From positions 62,001 to 126,000 of the forward strand of contig NZ_JOFQ01000017.1 in assembly GCF_000718305.1 (NCBI RefSeq): DNA of 64,000 nt. Direction: 5' to 3'. Origin of the DNA: Streptomyces niger (GTDB taxonomy: Bacteria; Actinomycetota; Actinomycetes; Streptomycetales; Streptomycetaceae). Made by a program: the position numbers and the translations under genes. Shown one piece after another: positions 19,963-33,927 of this stretch; within the stretch, counting starts at the first letter, position 1; every line of letters starts with the position of its first letter. Below the pieces are notes generated by a model, which was not told the origin of the DNA, did not search any database, and saw nothing but the letters and a program-made list of their open reading frames with translations.

Positions 19963-20202
19963 ATCGCTCCCTGGGGTTGCAGCGGCTGCTGTCTGATCAT
20001 TGACGGATCTGCCGAGAGCTGCGCTCGGCGCGATCCACGGCCAGTTTATCGGTCGGACGCCCTGTTCGGGCACGGAGTCTCGTTCTGTGGATGCGCCGTG
20101 ACCAGGGACACCCTGCCCGCCGGCCCCGGTGCGCCACCCAACGGCAGGTCGCGACAAGGGATTTTGCCGTGACGCACGGGCCGGAACGGGCTCGTCCGCC
20201 GA

Positions 20203-21411
20203 TCAGGAAAATCGTTCGGCGACCAGGTCCCAGACCGTGTCGGCCAGGGCTTCCTTGGGCCCGTGCGGCACCGGGGTCTCCGTGCCGTCGGCGGCCAGTA
20301 CGACCGCCTCGTTCTCGGCGGAGCCGAAGGTCCTGTGCTCCCCGACCTCGTTGACGACCAGCAGGTCACAGCCCTTGCGGGCGAGCTTCTTGCGGCCGTT
20401 CGCCAGGACGTCGTCGGTCTCGGCGGCGAACCCGACGACGATCTGTCCGGGACGCGCCCGATCGGCAGAGATTTCGGCGAGGATGTCCGGATTGCGGACC
20501 AGGTCGAGCGGCGGCTGCTCCACGTCGTCCTGCTTCTTGATCTTTCCGGGGGCGTACCGGGCCGGACGGAAGTCGGCCACGGCCGCCGCCATGACCACCG
20601 CGTCCGCGTCGGCCGCCGCCTTCAGCACCGCCTCGCGCAGCTGCACGGCCGTGCCGATGCGGACGACGTCCACGCCGGCCGGGTCGGGCAGCCCGGTCTC
20701 CGCCGCGACCAGCGTGACCCTGGCGCCGCGCGCCACGGCCGTACGGGCGAGCGCGTAGCCCTGCTTCCCCGAGGAGCGGTTGCCGAGGTAGCGGACGGGG
20801 TCCAGCGGCTCGCGGGTGCCGCCCGCGCTGATCACGACGTGCCGGCCGGACAGATCGGCGGTGACCGCCTCGGGGCCGCGGGCCAGCACCCGGCGGCAGA
20901 CCTCGAAGATCTCGGCCGGGTCGGGGAAGCGGCCCTTGCCGGTGTCGACGCCGGTCAGGCGGCCCACGGCGGGCTCGATGACGATTGCGCCGCGGGCGCG
21001 GAGGGTGGCGACGTTCTCCTGGGTGGCCGGGTGCTCCCACATTTCGGTGTGCATCGCCGGGGCGAAGATCACCGGGCAGCGGGCGGTCAGCAGCGTGTTC
21101 GTCAGCAGGTCGTCGGCGAGGCCGTGCGCCGCCTTGGCCAGCATGTCGGCCGTACAGGGAGCCACCACGACCAGGTCGGCGCCCTGCCCGATGCGGACGT
21201 GCGGCACCTCGTGGACCGACTCCCAGACCTCGGTGGAGGCCGGGTTCCCGGAGAGCGCGGCCCAGGTGGCCTCACCCACGAAGTGCAGCGCGGAGGCCGT
21301 CGGCACCACGCGGACGTCGTGCCCGGACTCGCTCAGCCGCCGCAGCAGCTCGCACGCCTTGTACGCGGCGATCCCGCCGCTGACTCCCAGGACGACCTTG
21401 GGCTTGTCCAT
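20203..21411 (-). CDS. coaBC: Bifunctional phosphopantothenoylcysteine decarboxylase / phosphopantothenate-cysteine ligase
   Basis: A 402-aa coenzyme A biosynthesis enzyme. The FMN-binding CoaC domain comes first (GVSGGIAAYKACELLRRL, catalytic His in VHEVPHV, FAPAMHTEMWEHPATQEN), then CoaB from about residue 185 (VVISAGGTREPLDPVRYLGN, NRSSGKQGYALA, AAAVADFRP). The CoaC substrate flap reads GRLTGVDTGKGRFPDP and lacks the Cys of the proteobacterial ACGD motif; PAMH replaces PxMN. Both look like lineage features rather than damage. ATG at 21411, weak SD GGGAG. Downstream of rpoZ but beyond a hairpin. Confidence 0.93.
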   Translation of the reverse strand: MDKPKVVLGVSGGIAAYKACELLRRLSESGHDVRVVPTASALHFVGEATWAALSGNPASTEVWESVHEVPHVRIGQGADLVVVAPCTADMLAKAAHGLADDLLTNTLLTARCPVIFAPAMHTEMWEHPATQENVATLRARGAIVIEPAVGRLTGVDTGKGRFPDPAEIFEVCRRVLARGPEAVTADLSGRHVVISAGGTREPLDPVRYLGNRSSGKQGYALARTAVARGARVTLVAAETGLPDPAGVDVVRIGTAVQLREAVLKAAADADAVVMAAAVADFRPARYAPGKIKKQDDVEQPPLDLVRNPDILAEISADRARPGQIVVGFAAETDDVLANGRKKLARKGCDLLVVNEVGEHRTFGSAENEAVVLAADGTETPVPHGPKEALADTVWDLVAERFS

Positions 21412-21489
21412 CGTCTTCGCTGCTCCCGAGCCAGGGCGCCCATGCGCCGAACACTTCCACCCGTACGCGGTGTACGTACCCATGACACA

Positions 21490-21524
21490 CCAAGGGCCCG
21501 GCAGCGCGGCCGCCGGGCCCTTGG
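21490..21524. terminator. rpoZ terminator hairpin
   Basis: Perfect 13-bp arms (CCAAGGGCCCGGC at 21490-21502 and its complement at 21512-21524) with a 9-nt loop, 29 bp beyond the rpoZ stop. Confidence 0.8.
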
Positions 21525-21553
21525 TCCATGAAACTTTTCGCCGGAGCAGGCCC

Positions 21554-21826
21554 TTACTGGGCCGGGCCCTCCACGGCCTCGGAGGTCAGCAGACCCGCGT
21601 TGATCTCGCGCAGCGCGATGGAGAGGGGCTTCTCGTGGACGTGGGTGTCCACCAGGGGGCCGACGTACTCGAGCAGGCCCTCGCCGAGCTGCGAGTAGTA
21701 CGCGTTGATCTGGCGCGCACGCTTCGCGGCGTAGATCACGAGGCTGTACTTCGAGTCGGTGGCCTCGAGAAGCTCATCAATCGGCGGGTTGATGATGCCC
21801 TCGGGCGTGGTGATGGAAGAGGACAC
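21554..21826 (-). CDS. rpoZ: DNA-directed RNA polymerase omega subunit
   Basis: A 90-aa omega subunit that helps assemble and stabilise the beta' subunit. The core [20 protein letters not shown] and the following [18 protein letters not shown] are the family signature. The GTG at 21826 has GGAAGG 8 nt upstream. It lies 73 bp downstream of gmk, the usual gmk-rpoZ pairing, and is followed by its own hairpin. Confidence 0.95.
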   Translation of the reverse strand: MSSSITTPEGIINPPIDELLEATDSKYSLVIYAAKRARQINAYYSQLGEGLLEYVGPLVDTHVHEKPLSIALREINAGLLTSEAVEGPAQ

Positions 21827-21899
21827 TCTCTGCCTTCCGAAGGGTGTGATCAGGGAATTTCCGGGAATTCCGCGTCTTCCGCAAAGAAGAGCGCGAAGA

Positions 21900-22505
21900 T
21901 CATTCTCCGGAGTTATTCAGCATCAAGGCTAGCAGCTCACGCGAGACATCCTCGACGGAGGTGTTGACGAGCGTCTCGTCGAACTCCTTCTCCGCCGCCA
22001 GCTCGACACGCGCGGCCGCCAGCCGGCGCTCGATCACCTCGGGCGACTCCGTGCCGCGGCCGGTGAGCCGGCGGACCAGCTCGTCCCAGCTCGGCGGGGC
22101 CAGGAAGACCAGCCGCGCCTCGGGCATGGACTCACGGACCAGCCGGGCGCCCTGGAGGTCGATCTCCAGCAGGACCGGCTCGCCCGCCGCCAGGTGGTCC
22201 AGGACCGCCTGGCGGGGGGTGCCGTAGCGGTTGCCCGCGAATTCGGCCCACTCCAGCAGCTCGCCGTTGGCGATCAGCTTGTCGAACTCCTCGTCCTCGA
22301 CGAAGAAGTACTGGACTCCGTGCCGCTCGCCGGGACGCGGCTTACGGGTGGTGGCCGAGACGGACAGCCACACCTCGGGGTGGACCTTGCGCATATGGGC
22401 GACGACCGTGCTCTTGCCGACCCCGGAGGGGCCGGAGAGCACGGTCAGCCGCGGTTGTCTGTCCGGGGTTGCCGGGGTCGCCCCCCGGGAGACTGCAGAA
22501 CTCAT
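21900..22505 (-). CDS. gmk: Guanylate kinase
   Basis: A 201-aa enzyme that phosphorylates GMP to GDP. The P-loop [16 protein letters not shown] (about residues 17-32) and the GMP-binding blocks [20 protein letters not shown] and [14 protein letters not shown] are complete. The ATG at 22505 has only a distant GGAAGC as SD. It begins 37 bp after the sIHF stop, so sIHF-gmk-rpoZ may be one transcript. Confidence 0.95.
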   Translation of the reverse strand: MSSAVSRGATPATPDRQPRLTVLSGPSGVGKSTVVAHMRKVHPEVWLSVSATTRKPRPGERHGVQYFFVEDEEFDKLIANGELLEWAEFAGNRYGTPRQAVLDHLAAGEPVLLEIDLQGARLVRESMPEARLVFLAPPSWDELVRRLTGRGTESPEVIERRLAAARVELAAEKEFDETLVNTSVEDVSRELLALMLNNSGE

Positions 22506-22542
22506 GCAGCAATTATTCCAGCTTCCGGGTAGTGCCCCGGCA

Positions 22543-22869
22543 CTAGCTGGCTGCGCTGCTGCCGAACTCACGCTCAAGTGCGGCGATCTGGTTGGACCCG
22601 AGACCGCGCACACGACGGCTCTCGGAGATGCCCAGCTTCTCCATGAGCTGCTTGGCGCGGACCTTGCCCACGCCGGGCAGCGACTCGAGCAGTGCGGAGA
22701 CCTTCATCTTGCCGATGACGTCGTTCTCCTGGCCCTGCTTGATGACCTCGTGGAGGGAGGCACCGGAGTGCTTGAGCCGATTCTTGACCTCGGCGCGCTC
22801 CCGGCGAGCCGCGGCGGCCTTCTCGAGCGCGGCTGCGCGCTGTTCAGGGGTAAGGGGCGGAAGAGCCAC
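22543..22869 (-). CDS. sihf: Actinobacterial integration host factor-like nucleoid protein (sIHF)
   Basis: A 108-aa basic DNA-binding protein unrelated to HU/IHF. N-terminal helix [21 protein letters not shown]-terminal H2TH-type DNA-binding part with [20 protein letters not shown]. Streptomyces sIHF and mycobacterial mIHF condense the nucleoid and influence sporulation and antibiotic production. The GTG at 22869 has GAGGTG about 9 nt upstream. A good promoter precedes it (22917-22945). It is upstream of gmk, the conserved order. Confidence 0.92.
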   Translation of the reverse strand: MALPPLTPEQRAAALEKAAAARRERAEVKNRLKHSGASLHEVIKQGQENDVIGKMKVSALLESLPGVGKVRAKQLMEKLGISESRRVRGLGSNQIAALEREFGSSAAS

Positions 22870-22916
22870 GCCTACGTCACCTCGGATGTCGAACTGTCGG
22901 ATACGGACCGGTGTGG

Positions 22917-22945
22917 AACCTAGTCGCCCCGCACCTGCGGAGCAA
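22917..22945 (-). promoter_or_regulatory. Predicted sIHF promoter
   Basis: On the minus strand TTGCTC (22945-22940), 17-bp spacer, TAGGTT (22922-22917). It would give a leader of about 40 nt before the sIHF GTG. Confidence 0.55.
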
Positions 22946-23024
22946 CGAACAACGCGCTTACGTGCGGTGCTCTCGTCGGAGACTAGCGGGCGAGGGCGCC
23001 GGAGTCAGCGAGAACAGACGAAAA

Positions 23025-23052
23025 GTCCTGGTCAGCCTCTGCCGACCAGGAC
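23025..23052 (-). terminator. pyrF / pyr-operon terminator
   Basis: GTCCTGGTC (23025-23033) pairs with GACCAGGAC (23044-23052) around a 10-nt loop. Read on the minus strand it is followed by TTTT, so it is the most classical intrinsic terminator in the window. Confidence 0.82.
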
Positions 23053-23094
23053 ATTTCGGGACCAAAGCACCGGTGAAAGTGCCGGTGCCTGCCA

Positions 23095-23951
23095 CTAACC
23101 GACCGCTGCGGCCACATCCGCGGCGATCCGAGCCGCCGCATCGCGCAGACCTGCGGCGTCCGGACCGTGACGGAGAACACCCCGGCTGACACTCGGCACC
23201 ACATTGCGCACGGCGTCCCCGAAGACCGTCGGCAGGTCGGCGGGCGTCGCCCCCTGGGCCCCGATGCCGGGTGCCAGCAGCGGCCCGTTCACGGCGAGGT
23301 CGTACGCGGACAGATCGCCCAGCGTCGCGCCCACGACCGCACCGAAGGAGCCCAGCGGCTCGGCGCCGGCGTTCTCGGCCTTGAGGTGGGCGAGCATGGT
23401 GGCGGCGACGGTCGAGCCGTCGGCCCGTACCGCGTGCTGCACCTCCTGGCCCTCGGGGTTGGAGGTCAGTGCCAGCACGAAGAGGCCGCAGCCGTTCTCC
23501 TTGGCCAGCTCCACGGCGGGCTTCAGGGAGCCGTAGCCCAGGTACGGGCTGACCGTGAGCGCGTCGGAGAAGAGCGGGCTGTCCTTGCCGAGGAAGGTGT
23601 CGGCGTAGGCGGCCATCGTGGAGCCGATGTCGCCGCGCTTGGCGTCCATCAGGACCAGCGCGCCCCGCTCCCGTGCCTCGACGACGGCCGTCTCCAGTAC
23701 GGCGAGGCCGCGCGACCCGAAGCGCTCGAAGAACGCGGCCTGCGGCTTGAAGACCGCGACGGTCTCGCCGAGCGCCTCGACGACGGTACGGGTGAACCGC
23801 GCCAGGCCCGCCACGTCGTCGTTCAGGCCCCAGTCGGCCAGCAGGGAGGCGTGCGGGTCGATGCCGACGCAGAGCGGGCCGCGGGTGTCCATGGCGCGGC
23901 GCAGCCGGGCGCCGAACGGCTCCGGAGCCCCGTTCGCGGTGTCCTGGGAGG

Positions 23952-23955
<4 letters not shown>
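23095..23955 (-). CDS. pyrF: Orotidine 5'-phosphate decarboxylase
   Basis: A 286-aa enzyme for the last step to UMP, of the longer actinobacterial/myxococcal type. It begins MTSQDTANGAPEPFGARL, and the catalytic lysine motif is LVLMDAKRGDIGSTMAAYA. The ATG at 23955 overlaps the pyrD TGA (ATGA), indicating translational coupling. It is the last gene of the pyr operon and is followed by the T-tailed hairpin at 23025-23052. Confidence 0.95.
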
Positions 23956-25061
<1,106 letters not shown>

Positions 25062-25078
25062 AGGGGTGTCCTCATGAA

Positions 25079-25110
25079 GAGGGGGACACCGGGTGGCCGG
25101 TGTCCCCCTC
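25079..25110 (-). terminator. carB-pyrD intercistronic hairpin
   Basis: Perfect 14-bp arms (25079-25092 and 25097-25110) with a GTGG tetraloop, filling most of the 63-bp gap. It may be an attenuator or mRNA processing and stabilising element inside the operon rather than a full stop. Confidence 0.65.
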
Positions 25111-25124
25111 GATCGACGGGCTGC

Positions 25125-28425
<3,301 letters not shown>

Positions 28426-28433
<8 letters not shown>

Positions 28434-29568
28434 GCTGGCCCTCCATCAGGCTAACGAAGCGGTCGAACAGGTAGGCGGCGTCGTGCGGGCCGGCCGCCGC
28501 TTCGGGGTGGTACTGGACGCTGAAGGCCGGCTGGTCGAGCAGCTGGAGCCCCTCCACCACGTTGTCGTTCAGGCAGACGTGGGAGACCTCGGCGCGGCCG
28601 TAGGGGGTGTCGGAGACCTTGTCGAGTGGCGCGTCGACGGCGAAGCCGTGGTTGTGCGCGGTGACCTCGACCTTGCCGGTGACGCGGTCCTGCACCGGCT
28701 GGTTGATGCCGCGGTGGCCGTACTTCAGCTTGAAGGTGCCGAAGCCGAGCGCGCGGCCCAGGATCTGGTTGCCGAAGCAGATGCCGAACAGCGGGGTCTT
28801 CCGCTCCAGGACGCCCTGCATGAGGGCGACCGGGTGGTCGGCGGTGGCGGGGTCGCCGGGGCCGTTCGAGAAGAACACGCCGTCCGGGTCGACCGCGTAG
28901 ACGTCCTCGATCGTGGCGGTGGCGGGCAGCACGTGCACCTCGATGCCGCGCTCGGCCATGCGGTGCGGGGTCATGCCCTTGATGCCCAGGTCGATCGCGG
29001 CGACGGTGAACTTCTTCGTACCGATCGCCGGGACGACGTACGTCTCCTGGGTGGCGACCTCGGCGGAGAGGTTCGCGCCCTTCATCTCGGGGGCCTGGCG
29101 GACCTTCTCCAGCAGCGTGCCCTCGTCGGGCAGCGCCTCGCCGGAGAAGATGCCGACGCGCATGGCGCCGCGCTCGCGCAGGTGGCGGGTGAGCGCGCGG
29201 GTGTCGACGCCGCTGATGCCGACGACGCCCTGGGCGGCCAGCTCGTCGTCCAGGGTGCGGACCGAGCGCCAGTTGGAGGGCACCCGGGCGGGGTCGCGGA
29301 CGACGTAGCCGGAGACCCAGATCTTCTTGGACTCGGGGTCCTCGTCGTTGACGCCGGTGTTGCCGATGTGCGGGGCGGTCATGACGACCACCTGGCGGTG
29401 GTAGGAGGGGTCGGTCAGGGTCTCCTGGTAGCCGGTCATGCCGGTGGAGAACACCGCCTCGCCGAAGGTCTCCCCCACGGCCCCGTAAGCACGGCCGCGG
29501 AAGCTGCGGCCGTCCTCCAGGACGAGTACGGCGGGAACCTTCTCGGTTCCCCGGGTGGAGGTCGTCAT
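28426..29568 (-). CDS. carA: Carbamoyl-phosphate synthase small (glutaminase) subunit
   Basis: A 380-aa glutamine amidotransferase subunit supplying ammonia to CarB. N-terminal CarA domain ([20 protein letters not shown]); class I amidotransferase domain with the nucleophile in [16 protein letters not shown] and the His-Glu pair in [14 protein letters not shown]. The ATG at 29568 overlaps the preceding gene's stop (ATGA), and the gene overlaps carB by 8 bp. Confidence 0.97.
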
Positions 29569-30164
29569 CGTGCGCCTTCCGTTTCGGTGGTCGTGCTGGT
29601 CAGCGCCTCGTTGCGCTGAATGGTCTCGTTGAGTGCGGTCACCCAGGCGGGGTGCTCGGCGGCCTGGTCGGAGCGGAAACCGGAGTCGATCTCCTTGTCA
29701 CCCAGCCGCCAGGTGATCACCAGCAGCCCGCCCTCGGGCAGGACCTTGCCGGCGATGCCCTTGTCCAGGCGGGCGCCGCTCAGGTCGGCTGCCGGGATGA
29801 AGAAGTCCTGGGCACCGGGCCGTACGACGTCCACGCCCTGGTCCGTGAGCGTGACCTCGACCCGGCTGCGGGTGCCGAGCCCGCGCGCCACGATCCGGTC
29901 GAGCCACTGCCCCGCGGTGGTGGAGCCGTGGTACCGGCCGGCCATCGTGAGCCGCGGCTCACCGAGGGCCTCGGGGGTCTGCGGAAGTTCGGGCAGGTCG
30001 CCCTGGAGCGTGCCGCGCCACTTCCAGCCCTCGCGCATCAGCCAGTACAGCAGCGCGATGAAGAGCAGCAGGCCGACGACCCAGCCGATGCGCGCGGGCC
30101 AGTTGGTGACCTCGGCCGACTTCTGCGCGGCGGCCAGAGGGATCAAGGTCAAATCAGGTGTCAC
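29565..30164 (-). CDS. Conserved single-pass membrane protein within the pyr operon
   Basis: A 199-aa protein. One transmembrane helix, [20 protein letters not shown] (about residues 26-45), is followed by a cytoplasmic domain with pleckstrin-homology-like beta strands ([40 protein letters not shown]). Both ends overlap its neighbours by 4 bp (GTGA with pyrC, ATGA with carA), so it is firmly embedded in the operon. An orthologue occupies this slot in other streptomycetes as far as I recall. Its function is unknown; it could tether or regulate the pathway at the membrane. Confidence 0.82.
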   Translation of the reverse strand: MTPDLTLIPLAAAQKSAEVTNWPARIGWVVGLLLFIALLYWLMREGWKWRGTLQGDLPELPQTPEALGEPRLTMAGRYHGSTTAGQWLDRIVARGLGTRSRVEVTLTDQGVDVVRPGAQDFFIPAADLSGARLDKGIAGKVLPEGGLLVITWRLGDKEIDSGFRSDQAAEHPAWVTALNETIQRNEALTSTTTETEGAR

Positions 30165-31447
30165 GCCAGCTTCCCGTCCACGACCGTTGCCCGGCCCCGC
30201 AGGAACGTGTGGGTGACGCGGCCCGGCAGCTCGCGGCCCTCGTACGGGGTGTTGCGGCTGCGGGAGGCGAACCCTGCGGGGTCCACAGGTCCACGGTAAG
30301 CGGAATCGACCAGGGTGAGGTTGGCGGGCTCGCCAGCCGAGACGGGACGGCCGTGGCCCGCCAGGCGGCCGATGGCCGCGGGGCGTACGGACATCCGGTC
30401 GGCGACCTGCGCCCAGGTCAGCAGGCCGGTGTCGACCATCGTGTGCTGGATCACGGACAGCGCGGTCTCCAGGCCGACCATGCCCATGGCCGCCGCGCCC
30501 CACTCGCAGTCCTTGTCCTCGTGCGGGTGCGGGGCGTGGTCGGTGGCGACGATGTCGATCGTGCCGTCGGCGAGGGCCTCGCGCAGCGCCATAACGTCGC
30601 GCTCGGTGCGCAGCGGCGGGTTGACCTTGTAGACCGGGTTGTACGTGCGCACCAGCTCGTCGGTGAGGAGGAGGTGGTGCGGGGTGACCTCGGCGGTCAC
30701 GTCGATGCCGCGGGACTTGGCCCAGCGGATGATCTCGACGGAGCCGGCGGTGGAGAGGTGGCAGATGTGCACGCGGGAGCCGACGTGCTCGGCGAGCAGC
30801 ACGTCGCGGGCGATGATCGACTCCTCGGCGACGGCCGGCCAGCCGCCCAGGCCCAGCTCGGCGGAGACGACACCCTCGTTCATCTGGGCGCCCTCGGTGA
30901 GGCGGGGCTCCTGGGCGTGCTGTGCGACGACGCCGTCGAAGGCCTTCACGTACTCCAGGGCGCGGCGCATGATCACCGCGTCGTCGACGCACTTGCCGTC
31001 GTCGGAGAAGACCCGGACGTTCGCGGCGGAGTCGTGCATGGCGCCCAGCTCGGCGAGCTTCTTGCCCTCCAGGCCGACCGTGACGGCGCCGACCGGCTGC
31101 ACGTCGCAGTAGCCGGACTCCTTGCCCAGCCGCCAGACCTGCTCGACGACGCCGGCGGTGTCGGCGACCGGGAAGGTGTTGGCCATCGCGTGCACGGAGG
31201 TGTATCCGCCGACCGCGGCGGCCCTGGTGCCGGTCAGGACCGTCTCGGAGTCCTCGCGGCCGGGCTCGCGCAGGTGGGTGTGGAGGTCGACCAGGCCCGG
31301 CAGCAGGATCTTGCCGTCGGCCTCGATCACCTGGGCGTCGCCCGCCTCGATGCCGGTGCCCACCTCGGCGATGGACTCGCCGTCGATCAGCACGTCCTGC
31401 GGCTCGCCGCCGAGGACCTTCGCGCCGCGGATAAGGATCTTGCCCAT
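30161..31447 (-). CDS. pyrC: Dihydroorotase
   Basis: A 428-aa amidohydrolase that cyclises carbamoyl aspartate to dihydroorotate. Zinc ligands appear in LPGLVDLHTHLREPGRED (HxH), the bridging residue region in VHICHLSTAGSVEIIRWAKS, and the catalytic Asp in IVATDHAPHPHEDKD. ATG at 31447, two bases after the pyrB stop. The stop overlaps the next gene (GTGA). Confidence 0.96.
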   Translation of the reverse strand: MGKILIRGAKVLGGEPQDVLIDGESIAEVGTGIEAGDAQVIEADGKILLPGLVDLHTHLREPGREDSETVLTGTRAAAVGGYTSVHAMANTFPVADTAGVVEQVWRLGKESGYCDVQPVGAVTVGLEGKKLAELGAMHDSAANVRVFSDDGKCVDDAVIMRRALEYVKAFDGVVAQHAQEPRLTEGAQMNEGVVSAELGLGGWPAVAEESIIARDVLLAEHVGSRVHICHLSTAGSVEIIRWAKSRGIDVTAEVTPHHLLLTDELVRTYNPVYKVNPPLRTERDVMALREALADGTIDIVATDHAPHPHEDKDCEWGAAAMGMVGLETALSVIQHTMVDTGLLTWAQVADRMSVRPAAIGRLAGHGRPVSAGEPANLTLVDSAYRGPVDPAGFASRSRNTPYEGRELPGRVTHTFLRGRATVVDGKLA

Positions 31448-31449
31448 GG

Positions 31450-32436
31450 TTACTTGCTCTCCTCGGTGCGAGTGGTGCTGGTCGTGCTGGGGGTCGAGAG
31501 GGCCGGCTCGTTGCCGCCCAGAAGCAGGTACATGACCGCCATACGGATGCTGACGCCGTTGGTGACCTGCTCGACGGCGGTGCAGCGCGGCGAGTCGGCG
31601 ACCTCGGCGGTGATCTCCATGCCGCGGTTCATCGGGCCGGGGTGCATCACGACGGCGTGCTCGGGCATCCGGGCCATCCGCTCGCCGTCCAGGCCGTACC
31701 GGCGCGCGTACTCCCGCTCGGTCGGGAAGAACGCGGCGTTCATCCGCTCGCGCTGGACGCGCAGCATCATCACCGCGTCGGACTTGGCGAGCACGGCGTC
31801 CAGGTCATAGGAGACCTCGCAGGGCCAGGTCTCGACGCCGACCGGGACGAGGGTGGGCGGCGCGACGAGCGTGACCTCGGCGCCCAGCGTCGTCAGCAGG
31901 TGGACGTTGGAGCGCGCGACGCGGCTGTGCAGGATGTCGCCGACGATCGTGATGCGGCGGCCGTTCAGGTCGCCCTCGCCGCCCGCCAGCCGGCGGCGCA
32001 TGGTGAAGGCGTCCAGGAGGGCCTGGGTGGGGTGCTCGTGGGTGCCGTCCCCGGCGTTGATCACCGAGCCGCCGATCCAGCCGGAGGTGGCCAGGCGGTG
32101 CGGCGCGCCGGAGTCGTGGTGCCTTATGACGACGGCGTCGGCGCCCATCGCCTCCAGGGTCAGCGCGGTGTCCTTCAGCGACTCGCCCTTGGAGACGGAC
32201 GAGCCCTTGGCGGAGAAGTTGATGACGTCCGCGGAGAGCCGCTTGGCGGCGGCCTCGAAGGAGATCCGGGTACGGGTGGAGTCCTCGAAGAAGAGGTTGA
32301 CGACGGTGCGCCCGCGCAGGGTGGGCAGCTTCTTGATCGGCCGGTCGGCGACCCGGGCCATCTCCTCGGCGGTGTCGAGGATCAGGACGGCGTCGTCGCG
32401 CGAGAGATCGGCGGCCGAGATGAGATGACGCTTCAT
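31450..32436 (-). CDS. pyrB: Aspartate carbamoyltransferase catalytic subunit
   Basis: A 328-aa enzyme for the committed pyrimidine step. It starts [20 protein letters not shown]. The carbamoyl phosphate loop [15 protein letters not shown] and the aspartate-binding [12 protein letters not shown] are intact, as is [15 protein letters not shown]. The ATG at 32436 has GGAG about 7 nt upstream. No pyrI regulatory subunit is present. A short Thr/Ser-rich tail ([15 protein letters not shown]) extends past the usual C-terminus. Confidence 0.96.
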   Translation of the reverse strand: MKRHLISAADLSRDDAVLILDTAEEMARVADRPIKKLPTLRGRTVVNLFFEDSTRTRISFEAAAKRLSADVINFSAKGSSVSKGESLKDTALTLEAMGADAVVIRHHDSGAPHRLATSGWIGGSVINAGDGTHEHPTQALLDAFTMRRRLAGGEGDLNGRRITIVGDILHSRVARSNVHLLTTLGAEVTLVAPPTLVPVGVETWPCEVSYDLDAVLAKSDAVMMLRVQRERMNAAFFPTEREYARRYGLDGERMARMPEHAVVMHPGPMNRGMEITAEVADSPRCTAVEQVTNGVSIRMAVMYLLLGGNEPALSTPSTTSTTRTEESK

Positions 32437-32528
32437 CCGGTTACTCCGTGAGTGAGGCAGGTATGCGGAAATGTCCGTCGAGCGGGCATGGCTACGCACC
32501 CGGGCACGGCCGGGGCGTACGGGAGGGC

Positions 32529-33155
<627 letters not shown>

Positions 33156-33250
33156 CCTTAAAGGACGTCGGATTTACCGCATTCACGGTACCAGGGGCCC
33201 GAACATCGGCCGTAAGCACCCCTGCCGTTACACGGTATGCCTCATTCGGC

Positions 33251-33280
33251 TTGACGAAGCCAAATTACGCTGCGTAACCT
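33251..33280 (+). promoter_or_regulatory. Predicted bldD promoter
   Basis: TTGACG (33251-33256), 18-bp spacer, TAACCT (33275-33280), giving a leader of about 55 nt. The -10 element lies inside the perfect BldD box. Confidence 0.6.
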
Positions 33281-33292
33281 CACAGTGAGTTA
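33264..33292. promoter_or_regulatory. Tandem BldD boxes (autoregulatory operator)
   Basis: Box 1 at 33264-33278 has the core TTACGCTGCGTAA, an exact match to the published BldD consensus nTnACnC(A/T)GnGTnAn. Box 2 at 33280-33292 (TCACAGTGAGTTA) matches with one mismatch. Together they cover the -10 element and the predicted start site, which fits the known negative autoregulation of bldD. Confidence 0.75.
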
Positions 33293-33341
33293 CCAGCCGC
33301 GCGGCCGAGCCGCATATCGAGACAGCTGTCTGGGGAGCTTT

Positions 33342-33842
33342 ATGTCCAGCGAATACGCTAAACAGCTCGGGGCCAAGCTCCGCGCCATCCGCACCCAGCA
33401 GGGCCTCTCCCTCCACGGTGTCGAGGAGAAGTCCCAGGGTCGCTGGAAGGCCGTGGTGGTCGGCTCGTACGAGCGCGGCGACCGTGCCGTGACCGTGCAG
33501 CGCCTGGCCGAGCTGGCGGACTTCTACGGCGTGCCGGTCCAGGAGCTGCTTCCGGGCACGACCCCGGGCGGCGCCGCCGAGCCCCCGCCGAAGCTGGTGC
33601 TGGACCTGGAGCGGCTCGCCCACGTCCCGCAGGAGAAGGCCGGCCCGCTGCAGCGCTACGCCGCGACGATCCAGAGCCAGCGCGGCGACTACAACGGCAA
33701 GGTGCTGTCGATCCGCCAGGACGACCTGCGCACGCTCGCGGTCATCTACGACCAGTCCCCCTCGGTCCTCACCGAGCAGCTGATCAGCTGGGGCGTCCTG
33801 GACGCCGACGCGCGCCGCGCGGTACAGCACGAGGACATCTGA
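33342..33842 (+). CDS. bldD: Developmental master repressor BldD
   Basis: A 166-aa DNA-binding protein that, as a dimer held by tetrameric c-di-GMP, represses sporulation genes during vegetative growth. The N-terminal HTH covers about residues 5-70 (LGAKLRAIRTQQGLSLHGVE, GSYERGDRAVTVQRLAELAD). The C-terminal domain carries both c-di-GMP signature elements, RGD and RQDD, 8 residues apart, in RGDYNGKVLSIRQDD. The ATG at 33342 has GGGGAG at good spacing, so the upstream in-frame start at 33285 is rejected. Divergent from pyrR, it carries tandem BldD boxes in its promoter. Confidence 0.97.
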   Translation: MSSEYAKQLGAKLRAIRTQQGLSLHGVEEKSQGRWKAVVVGSYERGDRAVTVQRLAELADFYGVPVQELLPGTTPGGAAEPPPKLVLDLERLAHVPQEKAGPLQRYAATIQSQRGDYNGKVLSIRQDDLRTLAVIYDQSPSVLTEQLISWGVLDADARRAVQHEDI

Positions 33843-33867
33843 GCCTCGGCACCGCAGCAGAAACGAC

Positions 33868-33908
33868 ACGCCTCGGGGCGGGAGCCGCTTGCTCCCGCCC
33901 CGAGGCGT
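33868..33908. terminator. Bidirectional terminator after bldD
   Basis: Perfect 18-bp arms (33868-33885 and 33891-33908) with a CGCTT loop, between bldD and the convergent decarboxylase gene. Confidence 0.85.
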
Positions 33909-33927
33909 CTCCATGGGCGGCCACCGC

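Noticed and set aside
19963..20202. SAM riboswitch upstream of metK
   Set aside because: No SAM-I or SAM-II core could be recognised in the 240-bp gap; only small hairpins are visible.
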